64,000 nt of DNA from CAWBVG01 sp963792175 (GTDB taxonomy: Bacteria > Acidobacteriota > Vicinamibacteria > Vicinamibacterales > CAVVIG01), in contig CAWBVG010000018.1 in NCBI GenBank assembly GCA_963792175.1, positions 4,853 through 68,852 on the forward strand, read 5' to 3'. How positions within the stretch are numbered: the first letter of the stretch is position 1; each line of letters starts with the position of its first letter. Under the pieces are notes generated by a model, which saw only the letters and a list, made by a program, of their open reading frames with translations, searched no databases and was not told the DNA's origin. Below, piece after piece: positions 25,758 through 36,602 of this stretch. The translations under genes and the position numbers were made by a program.

Positions 25758-28188
25758 TCAGCCGCGCAAGGCGACAATGGGATCGGTTCGCGTCACCCGC
25801 CACGCCGGCACGATGCAGGCTGCCAGCGCGGCAACGACAATCACGACGAAGGCCGATGCAAACGACACGGATCGCGGGGCTGACCCGATACAGGAGATAT
25901 CCCATCAGCCGCGTCAGCTCGAACGCCGCGACAGAGCCTAGCGCCACTCCGCCGATCGTCAACGCGATGCCGCGGACCATCACCACGCGCAACAAATCCC
26001 TCGGGCCGGCGCCGAGCGCCATTCGCAGCGCCAGTTCGCGGCTATTCTGCGACACCGTCGCGGCCATCACCCCATACAGGCCGACAGCCGCGAGCATCAG
26101 AGCGAGACCGCCGAACACGGTGAGGATCGTCACGGCAATCCGCTGCGAGGCCGTCGTGCGGTCGACCTGTTCCCGCATGGTGATGAGCTCGCCCGGCGCG
26201 ATGTTGGCGTCGAGCGCATGGATCGCGCGCACCAACGACGGTGCGAGGGCAGCCGCGCTCTGCGGCGTGCGAATCTGGAGCGCCGCGACCGCCGAGAAAT
26301 TCTGCCGCAGCGGCACGTAGAAAAATGGTTGCGGCGTTTCCAGGAGATTCCGGTACCTGGCCGCCCTCGCGACGCCGACGACCTGCAACCACTTCCCTTT
26401 CACCTGCAGTCGCCGTCCGACCGGGTCGGCGTCCCGCCAGAACTGAGCGGCCATCGTCTCATCCACGATCGCCACCGGCAATGACGTCTCGTTGTCGGCC
26501 CGAGTGAATTCGCGGCCCGCCACCAGAGGGATCCCCATCGTGGCCAGGAAGGCCGGCCCGATTTCGTTGTACTCCGCCGTCGGCTGCTGGTCGCGTGGAG
26601 CGTCGTATCCATCGACGGCGATCGGAGAAGACGAGTAGGTCCGGTACGTGAACGGCGTCATCCTGGACCAGGCGGCGTGCTCGACGCCGCCGATCGACTC
26701 GAGGCGATCGACGAGCTCGTCCTGAAAGGTCTTCGCGCGCTGCGGGTTGTATCCGGCCGTGAACAGGTCGACGGAGGTCGTCAGCACGCCCTCGGTCGAA
26801 AAGCCGGGATTCGCGTTGCGGACGGCCTGAAGACTTTGGACGAGCAGCCCGGCGCCGACCAGCAGCACAAAGCTCAGGGACATCTGGATCAGCACGAGAC
26901 TCGACCGCATCCAGGAGCGTCCGCGCGCTCCGACAACCCCACCGGACTGCGATCGCAGCGCACGCGCGAGGTCGATGTTGCTCGTCACGATGGCCGGCAC
27001 CAGCCCGAAGAGAAGCGTCGACACCATACAGACACCGGCGCTCAACCCGAGTACCCGCCAATCAAGCGCGCCAGGCAGCCGCAACAGGACGCCACCGCGC
27101 GGCGGCGTCAACAGCGCCAGCGCGTCGCGCAGCCAGTTGGCCACGACGAATCCGCCCGCCGCAGCGAACGCCGACAGGATCAACCCCTCGGTCAACAGCT
27201 GCTTCACCAGACGTCCGCGTCCGGCGCCGAGGGACAGCCGAATCGTCATCTCCTGTTGTCGCGCGAACGCCCGCACCAGCAGCAGATTGCCGACGTTCGC
27301 GCACGCGATCACCAGCACGGACAGCACCACGACGAGCGCGATGCCGAGCGTCGGCAGCAGCGCACCGGCGTTGTTGAACGGCGTCTGCCACAGCGGATAC
27401 AACCGGACGCCGCGGCCGCGGTTTGTCTCGGGATGGTCGTGTTCCAGCCGGGTCATCACCGCTGACAGCTCGGCCTGCGCCTGCTCGATGGTCACGCCGC
27501 GCTTCGGCCGGACAAACCCTTCAATCCACTCCTGCCCGCGATCCTCGAGCTTGTAGACGCCGGCGTCGAACTGTGCCTGCATGGACGCCGGAACCCAGAA
27601 CTGAAACGCGTAGCCGACGAACGTCCCGTAGAACCCCTTCGGTGCGACGCCGACGATCGTGAACGGCAGGCCGTTCAACAGCTGCGTCTTGCCGACGATG
27701 GACGGATCACCGCGAAAGCGGTCCTGCCACATCTGGTGACTGATCACGACCACGGGATGGGCGTTGCGGCCGGAGTCTTCGCCCGGCTCGAATCCGCGAC
27801 CGAGCACCGGATGCACGCCGATGGCGTCGAAGTAGTTCGCGGAGACCATGCTGCCCGGCACCCGCTCGGCGCGATCGCCGACGCTCAGCGTCGTGCCCGT
27901 AATCTTCTCGGCGATGAACGACTCGATCAGCGTGCCGCTGCGCGCGAGATCCTGAAAGTCGGGCCACGACATGTCGGTGGTGCCCGCGGCGCCGCGATTG
28001 GTCCCGGCCACAGCCAGAAGCCGCCCCTGATCCGCGACGAGCGGAAACGGTCGCAGCAGAATGCCCTCGATCCAACTGAAGACCGCGGCGTTGGTGCCAA
28101 TACCAAGCGTCAGGCACAGGATCGCGAGGAGGGAGAAGCCGGGACTGCGGCGCAGCATGCGGAGACCGTATCGAAGGTCATGAATCAT
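25758..28188 (-). CDS. ADOP-family duplicated permease, C-terminal frame break
   Basis: ATG 28188 (MIHDLRYGLRMLRRSPGFSL) is preferred to an in-frame upstream start because family members without a PadR-type prefix begin this way. First half: TM, MacB core (PVVVISHQMWQDRFRGDPSI), and VIACANVGNLLLVRAFARQQ. Second half: SSLVLIQMSLSFVLLVGAGL, a second core, and GLYGVMAATVSQNSRELALR. One break near 25875 is needed to reach the normal ending AACIVPAWRVTRTDPIVAL. It is an inner-membrane protein of about 810 residues. There is no PadR neighbour and no ATPase gene; it leads an apparent operon with DUF1080 and a hydrolase. Confidence 0.85.
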
Positions 28189-28311
28189 GGCTGGAACACC
28201 CCGCCGAAGCCGCGGTTCAGGCGACTCAGAATCGCCCACCATTGCGACCAGACAGCGCAGAGAATCAAGGCGCGACAGTGTATCGCCGCCGTCGGAGGTT
28301 TTTTAGCTCCG

Positions 28312-28336
28312 ATCAGCAGGCCGAACCCCTGCTGAT
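28312..28336. promoter_or_regulatory. Inverted repeat between divergent genes
   Basis: ATCAGCAGG and CCTGCTGAT, perfect 9-base arms around a 7-base loop. It lies about 120 bases upstream of the ADOP start (minus) and about 100 bases upstream of the next plus-strand gene. No T-run follows on either strand, so it is more likely an operator or a REP-like element than a terminator. Confidence 0.4.
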
Positions 28337-28434
28337 GAGCCGGACTGCTCGACCCACGTCGAGAGCCGACGCGAGCCTCCTACCGTAGCGCGCGACGGAA
28401 GACTTATTGCAGAGAAAGTTGTGAGGATATTTTT

Positions 28435-29524
28435 ATGCCGCGTCTTGTCCTTATTCTGGTCATGGGCATCGCGACCTCGGCCATCGCTGCAGGGGCAGCA
28501 CCCAAGAATTCGCGCGACACCGCCATCGCACGGGCACAGGTGTGGGAAGCCACCGACATCCCATCCATGGACCTCAAGACCGGCCCCACAGGCGAGAAGG
28601 CATTCAAGTTCCTCGAAACAGTAACCTGCAAGTACGACAGCAAGAAACTGCCGGGCGCGACACCGAAGTTTGCCTGCCGGATCGAGCAGGACGACGAGGT
28701 GAAGGTCAAGTACGGCGGCAGCAACGGCGAGGTGTATGCCGAGGTGGCCGCCACGCGACTGTTGTGGGCGATAGGGTTTGGAGCCGATCGGTATTACCCC
28801 GTCAAGATTGTGTGTCGAGGATGCTCCACTGACATCCCCGGCGTCATCCGCAGCCCACAAGAAACCCTGGTCGATCCCGCGATCATCGAGCGCAAGATGC
28901 AAGGCAAACCGTTGGAACCCAATGACATCTGGGCGTGGGACGAATTGGATCGCGTCGACGAACGAGCGGGTGGCGCTCCGCGCGCCCAACGCGACGCCCT
29001 CAAACTGATGGCGGTCTTCCTGCAGCACAGCGACAACAAGCCGGAGCAGCAGCGCCTGATTTGCCGCGACCAGCCGAAGGACAAGACAAAGGGGAAAGCG
29101 GCCGAACGCCGTGGCGGAGCGAGGGCCTGCGACCATCCGTTCATGTACATGCACGATGTGGGACGTCACGTTCGGCCGCTCGAACAAGCTGAATCAGAAT
29201 GCGGTCGGCTCCATGAATCTCGTCGAATGGTCCCGCACGCCGGTCTGGAAAGATACCGCGGCCTGCGTGGGCAATCTGCCGAAGTCGATCACGGGAACGT
29301 TTTTCGACCCGCCGATCAGCGAAGAAGGACGCCAGTTTCTCGCCGACCTGCTGGTGAAGCTGTCGGACGAACAGTTGCGGGGGATGTTCGAGGCGGCGCG
29401 CGTCACCCTGCGCCTTCGCAATCCAGCGGATCTCTCGTCAGGCTTCCCCACGGTCGACGAATGGATCGCGGCGTTCAAGACCAAACGCGACCAGATCGTC
29501 AACCGTCGCTGCTCGGCGACGTAG
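28435..29524 (+). CDS. Secreted protein of unknown function with protein-kinase-like motifs, one frame break
   Basis: A signal peptide (1-19) precedes about 340 residues. The frame shifts once near 29160 (from PFMYMHDVG to TFGRSNKLNQNAVGSMN). I do not recognise a named family. The motif order nevertheless resembles a kinase fold of the HipA/PI3K/FAM20 kind: a lysine strand (EVKVKYGG, K90/K92), a glutamate helix (GEVYAEVAATRLLWAIGF, E103), a catalytic-loop-like H198-S-D200-N201-K, and a metal-site-like D241-V-G before TFG. The C-terminal part (ACVGNLPKSITGTFFDPPIS) is helical. It would act in the periplasm or outside. The kinase idea is inference and needs structure comparison. Confidence 0.5.
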
Positions 29525-29540
29525 CCAGGCGCCGCCCAAT

Positions 29541-30707
29541 TCACGGACCGAATCGTCCCACGTGGAGGAGTCGGGCCGTGAGAAACGCGAGGCCCGCTCC
29601 CGCGATGGTGACGAGTGCGCCCATCTTCATCTCGAGCAGGACCGGCCCGGGGGGCATGACGGCGGTTGCGAACAACAAGGCGAAGACCAGCCCAATCGAA
29701 GCCGTGGCGCCAACGACGATCAGCTCACGCCAACCGACGTGTCTCGGGAGGTGCAACCCCACCAGGATCGCCATCCCCGCAGCGGCGACGATGCCAATCG
29801 GTCGTGCCAGGGCGCCGACTGGAATGGCCCAGGTGCCCGGCTCGAGTCCGTGAAACGGGACGCCGGCGTTGACGAGCCCGAACAGCAGCAGGACCCCTTC
29901 CACAGGAAACCGCCACCAACGTTCAAACTGGGTCAGCGTATCGTGCGCCTCCGGTGCGGGCTCGACCAGGAGACCGCGATCGCGCAACCCATGGGGGAAG
30001 AAGGGAACGATCGGCACCAGCGCGAGTGCCGGGTAGACGCCCGCCAGATACAGGGCCGACCAGGACAACGTCCCCGGACCGATCAGGTAAATCCAGAAGT
30101 TCCTGGTGCCGCGCCGGCGCAAGGCCGCTGCCGCACCGATGGCCACCGCCATCAGACCGAGACCGATGATCGGGTGCGCATCGGCCGCAGGTTGGACCAC
30201 GGCCACGAACGCCAGGCCGATCGCGTCAGCGGAAATCGCCAGCAACAGCAGAAAGGGGACCGCCGGATGACGCCCGAAGATCAGCCGGGCGACGACGTAG
30301 CTGCCGGGAATATCGATGGCGCTGGATGCGACCCATCCCCCCGCCAGCATGTATTCATCCACGTACTGCACAAACGCCAGATAGGACGCGATGGACGCCA
30401 CGACACCGCCCACGGCTGCAGCGACCGGCAGCGCGGCACGTCGCCAGGGGTGCAGCGCCCCGTCCGGCAGTGTGGCTTCCACGACCTCCTTGGTGATCAG
30501 TCCGAGGAAGAAGGCGATGGCGACCTCGTTGACGAAAAACGCGTTGGCGTGCGCGAATTGAAAGTAGCTGTCGGGGAGCGTGTTCGCCCAGACCAGCGCC
30601 ATGGCGCAGCCGAGCGGCAGCGCGATCAGATAGTCGTGCACGAAGCCCGAGACGTGCCGGGCGAGACGCCGGCTTCTCGACTTCGCTGGCGGTTCGTGGC
30701 GCGTCAC
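29541..30707 (-). CDS. NhaA-like Na+/H+ antiporter, divergent
   Basis: 388 residues with about eleven hydrophobic segments. NhaA-type blocks are visible: VNEVAIAFFLGLITKEVVEA (helix II), AIDIPGSYVVARLI (Asp132, equivalent to Asp133 of E. coli NhaA in the unwound helix IV) and FLLLLAISADAIGL (helix V). In E. coli the last block holds the Asp163-Asp164 pair; here only one Asp remains (A160-D161). The reduced acidic pair would be expected to change coupling or stoichiometry. It lies 21 bases downstream of the metallophosphoesterase gene on the same strand, so the two are probably co-transcribed. Inner-membrane location. Confidence 0.8.
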   Translation of the reverse strand: MTRHEPPAKSRSRRLARHVSGFVHDYLIALPLGCAMALVWANTLPDSYFQFAHANAFFVNEVAIAFFLGLITKEVVEATLPDGALHPWRRAALPVAAAVGGVVASIASYLAFVQYVDEYMLAGGWVASSAIDIPGSYVVARLIFGRHPAVPFLLLLAISADAIGLAFVAVVQPAADAHPIIGLGLMAVAIGAAAALRRRGTRNFWIYLIGPGTLSWSALYLAGVYPALALVPIVPFFPHGLRDRGLLVEPAPEAHDTLTQFERWWRFPVEGVLLLFGLVNAGVPFHGLEPGTWAIPVGALARPIGIVAAAGMAILVGLHLPRHVGWRELIVVGATASIGLVFALLFATAVMPPGPVLLEMKMGALVTIAGAGLAFLTARLLHVGRFGP

Positions 30708-30728
30708 CAGACTTCTCTCATGTCCGTC

Positions 30729-31685
30729 TCAGCGCTCGGTCCGGTCCTGACGACGCTGAACCGAACCGGAATCGACGGTCGCACCGGTTCGGGAGACCAC
30801 CTGGAAGGACAGCCGGTTGCCATCGATTTCCACGAGCATGAAACTGAGATCCTGATCGAAGGCTTGTGCGGTCATGGCGGAGCGCCTGGTGTCGCCCCGT
30901 CTCAGCTGACCCGAGGCGCCCTCGACAAAGTAGAGGATCCCTTTTTGCGGGGTCAGCCGTTCATAGATGTGGTCGTGGCCCGCAAAGACGACGCTGACGC
31001 CCTGTGCGACGAACAGCGGCTCGAACAGCACCCGCACGTCGACCGACGACCCATGCGTGCCGCCATCGGAGTAGATCGGATGATGGAAGTAACAGATCTT
31101 CCACTCCTCCGTCGCGCTCTTCAACGCGTTCTCGAGCCAGGCCAGCTCCCTGCGATCGACCTGGTTGCTGTCGAGCGCGAAGAACCGGACGTTCTTCGTC
31201 GCGTGGCTGTAGTACTGATTGCCGTCCATGTTCCAGAGCGGATATTTGCGGTTGGCGGGATCGTCGTGATTGCCGAGCGAGGCATAGAACTTGACGCCGC
31301 TGTCGAGCAGCGCCTGATAGGGTTTCGAGAACTTTTTGACGAGGTCCTGCGGTCCCTGGCCGCCGTAGATGTTGTCGCCCAGCATGATGACGCGATCGAA
31401 CGCGAACTTCCGGTGGAACTGCGCCATCTGATTCGCGATCTGGTACTGCGGCGAATCGCCGGTTCCGGCGTCGCCGATGACAGCGAACTTCACCGAATTC
31501 GGCGCGTTGGGAAGCGAGAGCTCCTGGGCCGCGGCGCTCCACCAGCCGAGGCCGAGGAGCAGTGTGGCCAGGAGCCAGGCGCCGTACTTGCGCGTGCGCC
31601 CGAGCGCTTGGCCGCGCAGGTAGACGGCGCCGAGGGCGAGCGTCAGAACGAGAACCGCGGAGAGCGACCCGCTGACAACCACCAC
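30729..31685 (-). CDS. Membrane-anchored metallophosphoesterase, purple-acid-phosphatase-like
   Basis: 318 residues. Two hydrophobic segments at the N-terminus (about 8-24 and 36-53) anchor it, with the catalytic domain outside. The calcineurin-like motifs are complete and in order: FAVIGDAGTGD, VIMLGDNIYGGQG, YASLGNHDDP, CYFHHPIYSDGG and VVFAGHDHIYERL, giving all dinuclear-metal ligands. The lack of an N-terminal FnIII domain separates it from the longer purple acid phosphatase at 34655-36204. It probably hydrolyses phosphomonoesters in the periplasm. It is followed by the NhaA-like gene. Confidence 0.9.
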   Translation of the reverse strand: MVVVSGSLSAVLVLTLALGAVYLRGQALGRTRKYGAWLLATLLLGLGWWSAAAQELSLPNAPNSVKFAVIGDAGTGDSPQYQIANQMAQFHRKFAFDRVIMLGDNIYGGQGPQDLVKKFSKPYQALLDSGVKFYASLGNHDDPANRKYPLWNMDGNQYYSHATKNVRFFALDSNQVDRRELAWLENALKSATEEWKICYFHHPIYSDGGTHGSSVDVRVLFEPLFVAQGVSVVFAGHDHIYERLTPQKGILYFVEGASGQLRRGDTRRSAMTAQAFDQDLSFMLVEIDGNRLSFQVVSRTGATVDSGSVQRRQDRTER

Positions 31686-31785
31686 CGGAGTCTACCTGCC
31701 TGCGAAACGCGCTCGCAAGGTCGGCGGAACGAGAAGTCGAGCGTGCGCCGCCTGATGGCTGCCGGGGTAAACGGCGCGATCGTGA

Positions 31786-34618
31786 CTACTTGAGGGAGGG
31801 GACCCACCGGACCCCGAAAGCAAACGTCGGCTTGTAGAACTCCCGCTGGACGACGTACTGCGGGCTGCCGTTGTAGAAGCCGAACACCTCGTTGGTCAGG
31901 TTCAGGCCGTACACCACCACCGAGAGGTCCGGTGCCAGACGCGCACGTTCGCCTGCGCGTCGACCTGCAGGTGCGTGTACAGATAGCTGTCTCCGCCCGG
32001 ACCTGCGGTGCCGCCGGCCGTCAGGTCGCCCGGCTTGCATCGGCGTGCCGTCGCTGTTCAGGTTCTGATACTGGTAGGCGATAGATATTCGCGCCGTTGT
32101 AGCTCATGCCCAGCCGAATCGACATCGGCCCATGATCGTAGGTCGGGCTGATGTTCCAGGTATGCGGCGCCTGCCGCAGCAGCGGCGGGCTATCGGTCCG
32201 CAGGGGTAGGCCGCGCGCCTCTGACGTCGTGTAGCCGTAGTTCGCCGAGAGCCCGAGTCCGCCGAAGACGCCGGGCAGAAACCCGCAGGTGCTGCTGGTA
32301 GCGCGATCTCGAAGCCCTGCAGCGTCGCGCTGCCGGCGTTGCCTGGCTGCGACACGAGATAGCCGGCGTACGGCCCCGAGGTCGGCCGCGTCTGCGTCGC
32401 GATGATCGGATCGCTCAGCGACTTGTAGAAGTAGCCGGCCTGGATCAGGCCCGAGCGGCGCCAGGTATTGCTCGAGCAGCACGTCGAAGTTGTCGGCGTG
32501 CTCGGCTTCAGATCCGGGTTGCCGAGGCTCACCGTCGGCGGTTTCTGCGTGTCAGTTCGACCGGGCCGACCGCTTCGAGATGTCCTGCGGATTCGGGCCG
32601 CGACAGCGCCCGGCTGTAGGCACAGCCGCACCGTCGGTGTTCGGCATGGCGCGACATTCAGCGACGCGCTCGGCAGCACGTCGGTGTAGTTGCCGCCGGC
32701 CTTGAAGTCCTTCTGCCCGTGTTCGCGTTGAAGCTCAGCGTGTCGACGTGCGTCGATTCGACGCGGACGCCGGCGACGAGCCGCGCGCGCGCCGACAGAT
32801 CGAGCGTGTTCATCACGTAAGCCGCCGCCACGCGCTCGGTCAGGTCGAACTGCGTCTTGTTCGGCTCCCGGTCCGCCGGTGACGATGAACTGCTGCGGAT
32901 GCGACGCACGTAGTTCTGGATGTGCGTCGAAGTCGACATTTTGCGACGGCCACGGATAGCTGCCGTCGTAGTAGTTCGGGTCGGTGAAGTTGCCGGCGAA
33001 CTGAGCGATCGGAATCGTCACGCCCTTCGCGACGGTGTAGGTCGTCGTGTAGGAGTCGTTGTACTTGTTGCCGTTCCGGAACTTGCCGCCGACCTCGAGC
33101 GTGCCGAGTCGTCCGCCCGACGTGATACATCTTCCCGTAGCGACGCCGAGCCCTGCAGGTTGCAGCTGCGCCGACTCGCCGACCGACGCCGGGATTCCAG
33201 CTCGACAGCTGGTAGTTCGTGATGTCCTCGGTGTTCGTCGGCCCGGGCGTGAAGCACGACGCGCTGAACTGCGGCAGATAGGCGTCGGTCGTCGCGGCCG
33301 GATCGTACGCGCAGTTCGTGTCCGGTCCGTTCCATTTGAAGTTCGCGCCGCCGTTGCCGCCCGACTGCAGCATCCGCGACCGCGCGACGGACGCGTCCCA
33401 GCGTCAGCCAGCTCAGTCCGAGGGTGTGACGGCCGCTGCCGACCATGTTCCCGACGGCGTAGTCGGGCCGGCGCCAGTCGATGCTGGCCGCCGGCACGTC
33501 GCCGTCGTTGAGCGTATAGACCCACTTCTGGCCCCAGTTCCGGAACGTCGAGTACAGCCCGCGCACCGCGAGGCTCGATCCGCTGTTCACGCGGTAGTCG
33601 GTGCTGCCGGAGAGCCCCACCGCGTGCGGTAGTACATGTAGTCGCGCAGATCGATGCTGTCGTAGTGCGGGCTCAGGCTGTCACGGTCGGCGACGGCTCG
33701 ATGTCGTTGATGCCGCGTCCGTTCCAGTCGTAGGTGCCGCCGAGCAGCACGCCGAGCTTCTTGTCGCGGCCGAAGCGCTTGCCGAGCGTGACGTTCGAAC
33801 TGGCTGACGCCGCGGCCGCCGATGATCGGCGTGATAGCCGCCCAGCGCGGAGACCATCACCATCGGCTGCTCGCCCGCCGTCTTGGTTCGCAGGTTCACG
33901 CTGCCGCCGATGCCGTCGCCGTCCATGTTGGCCTGCAGCGTCTTGTTGATCTCGACCGACTCGACGAGGTCGGAGGCGAGCGTGTCCAGCTTGATCTGGC
34001 GCACGCCGCTCTCCGGCGACGGCACGTTCACGCCGTCGATCGTCAGGTTGCTCAGCCGCGGCTCGGTGCCGCGGATCTGCACGTACTTGCCCTCGCCTTC
34101 GTCGCGCTCGAGCGTGACGCTCGGCAGCCGGCCGAGCGCGTCGGCGACGTTCGCGTTCGGCAGGCTCGTGATGACCTCCGCGGACAGCACCTGCACGATG
34201 TTGTCCGCGGTGCGCTCGCGGTTGATCTGCTCGGCCTCGCCTCTGCGGCCGCGCGGCGGTCACGAGAATCTCCTCGCTCTGGCCGGCGACGTCGAGCCGC
34301 GATCGAGTGCGGGACGACTGGCCGGCCGCCACCTGACACGTTCCTGCTGAATTCGAGGAAGCCGACGAAGGTCACGGTCACCGTGTAGTCGCCCGGTGCG
34401 AGAGCCGAACACCACGAAATCGCCGTTCGCGTCGGTCACGGCGTGCGCGCCGCCTGGCGTGACGGTCACGCGCGCGCCCTGCAGGACCGCATCCGACGAG
34501 TCGGTGACGCGCCCTTGAATGGAGCTATTGCGCGATTGCGCCCGGGCCGGCGATGGAGAAAACGATGGCCAGGACGATCATCGCGATCGCGATCGTAATC
34601 GTGCGCACGTGTTGACAT
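31786..34618 (-). CDS. TonB-dependent receptor (TonB-Xanth-Caul type), many frame breaks
   Basis: Outer-membrane beta-barrel importer, rebuilt from at least nine frame segments. The start at 34618 leads to a CarboxypepD_reg-like domain (SSIQGRVTDSSDAVLQGARV, GDYTVTVTFVGFLEFSRNV). The plug follows: LPNANVADALGRLPSVTLER, KYVQIRGTEPRLSNLTIDGV and VESVEINKTLQANMDGDGIG. Barrel pieces include NFTDPNYYDGSYPWPSQNVD, GNPDLKP, SDPIIATQTRPTSGPYAGYL and NISPTYDHGPMSIRLGMSYN. The end is REFYKPTFAFGVRWVPSL, a normal C-terminal strand. Every segment is well conserved, so errors or very recent indels are likely. It lies about 36 bases after the purple acid phosphatase gene, suggesting uptake of a phosphorylated or phosphate-linked ligand. 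Confidence 0.8.
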
Positions 34619-34654
34619 GGAAGCCTCGCAGTGCGGGCCTGACGGCCCGGTCGT

Positions 34655-36204
34655 TCACGCGCCGTGTGCGCGCCGCGCTCGTCTGGCGCTTCGTCGATTT
34701 CGTGACGATGATGCGATCGATCTCGGCGCCCGCCTCGTCGATCTGCGTCATCGTCAGCCGCGGGCCGTCGACGTCGAACACGCTGAACGAATGACGGTCC
34801 GTCACCATCTTCACCACGTAGTCGACGTTGTCCGTCGTCGGCGTGCGTCCAGCGCGACGGATTGTCGGTGAATCCAGCGTCGTAGAGATGCTTGCCGCCC
34901 GCGCCGGTGACGATGTAGAGGACGCCGTCGGGCGCGTGTGTGGCGACGCCGTCGAAGACGCGGTCGATCGGTGAACGTGCCGGGCACGCGCCGATCCTTC
35001 TCGCCGAGGTCGGCCGACTTCCCGACGCCTGACGGTGCGAAGCGGAGCGGCCGCGGCCGCTGGTAGTTGTGCTCGTGGCCGCTCAGCACGATGTCGACGC
35101 CGTGCGCCTCGAACAGCGGCGCGAGCACGCGCATGTGCTGCACCTCGTAGTGCTCGTTGCCGACGTTGAACGGCGGATGATGGAAGACGACGAACTTCCA
35201 CGTCGCGTCGGTCGCCGACAGGTCGTCGCGATCCACCGCTGGAGTGCGGCGTCGTTCGGATCGATGTACCGGTTCGAATCGAGACAGAGGAAGTGCACGT
35301 CGCCGTAGTCGAACGAATAGTTCGCCATGCGCGGAAACCGGGCGCCCGCGCACGCCCGGAACGCCGCGATCCGCGCGTCCGGACCCATCGTCGGCGTCGG
35401 ATAGGTCGGCGCCCGGGTCCGTTGAGCGGCAAGTGCATCGCCGTGTAGTAAGCAAGCGCGTCCGGATTGCGCGTAAAGTCGGCGATCTCGTGGCCGTTCT
35501 CGTCCTTGCCCTGGACGTCGTGGTTGGCGATCACGGTGTAGAACGGCACCGAGCGCAGCAGCGGCGCGCCGAACGCGCGCCCGCGACGTCGGCGTTGTAG
35601 ACCGGAAAAAAGTAGCGCTGGTACTCGTCGTCCGTTCCGCTCTCGTAGACGTTGTCGCCGCAGTTCATCACGAAGTCGGGATGCTGCTGGTAGGTGTGAT
35701 ACGCGATCGCGCGGTCGCTGATGTCGCCGTAGGAGTTGTCGCCGAACGCGACGAAGCGGATCCGCTGCCCGCGCGGCTGACGCGTGGTGAAATAGCCTTC
35801 GGCGAGCGCGGCGCCGTTGCCGCGCACGCGGTAGAAATACTTGCGGCCGAGCGACAGGCCATCGAGCGTGCGGTCCAGTTCAGGCGCGCTTCCGCGTCGC
35901 CGCCGCGGCCCGACCGCGCGCGGCGCGGTGCGCATCGCGCCGCGCGGCCGTACCGGTCGGTCGTCCCGAAGTCGACGCTGAAGTCGGCGACGCCGTCGAG
36001 CGTCTGCCACGCGACGACGATCGATTCCCGCCCGTCAACCAGCGCGCTGCCGGATCCGGGTTGGATGTAGGGAGTCACCGTAAACAGCGGAAGGCGGCTG
36101 CCGTCTGCCGGTGCGGGAGCGGCGAACAGTCCCTTGCCGGCTGGCGTCAACGCGAGCGCGGTGATCCCGCCGGCCGATCGGAGAAAGTCGCGACGACTGA
36201 TCAT
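34655..36204 (-). CDS. Tat-exported purple acid phosphatase, many frame breaks
   Basis: A twin-arginine signal (SRRDFLRSAGG) starts the protein at 36204. An FnIII-like N-terminal domain follows (VTPYIQPGSGSALVDGRESI, VAWQTLDGVADFSVDFGTTD). The metallophosphatase domain is spread over several frames but keeps every motif: FVAFGDNSYGD, VMNCGDNVYESG, YTVIANHDVQGKD, FVVFHHPPFNVG and IVLSGHEHNYQRP. Breaks are inferred near 35895, 35583, 35418, 35235, 34972 and 34850; the stop at 34655 is the most likely end. It is a periplasmic phosphomonoesterase with a dinuclear metal site. Probably co-transcribed with the TonB receptor. Confidence 0.8.
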
Positions 36205-36602
36205 GCGGGACAGCGTGTGCCCTCGTCATGACTGGGCTATGTCGTCGAGACAACGATTCGGTAAAGGTTTCAGCCGCAGCGTGTTGTTGAGCGGCCGGCG
36301 ACAACGGCTTCCTTACGCGATTGCCCGCGGGCTGCTCGATAGGGCCCCTGCCGTGGCATTTCCACGAAGCCCAACGGTCCGTTCGACGGGCGACCCGGGG
36401 TACCAAACTTGCCGGATCGATGCCGGCAGATCGGGTGCGCACAAGACAGCGGGTGCCGCAAGGCGAAGACCGGCAAGGCATTCGCGCCTTACGTTGTCGT
36501 GACCCCAACGAAACGCAGCTGTTACTAATGACAATATGTTGTGACTTCGCGTGCTGTTGGCGCGTCTCCGGTCGCTCGAACGTCCGAGGGAGGTTCTGGA
36601 AA
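36205..36602. other. Intergenic region between divergent phosphatase genes
   Basis: About 400 bases between the purple acid phosphatase (minus) and the PAP2 phosphatase (plus). Short open frames exist on both strands, but none shows a family motif or a good ribosome site. The part near 36520-36545 is locally A+T-rich (GTTACTAATGACAATATG) and may hold a promoter for the rightward gene. Nothing else was recognised. Confidence 0.5.

Noticed and set aside
29562..31793. A 743-codon plus-strand open frame opposite NhaA and the phosphoesterase
   Set aside because: Antisense shadow of two genes with complete motifs and normal lengths.
36134..36502. Possible small plus-strand gene in the phosphatase intergenic region
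   Set aside because: No ribosome site, Arg/Pro-rich translation and no motif; it overlaps the 5' end of the purple acid phosphatase gene on the other strand.
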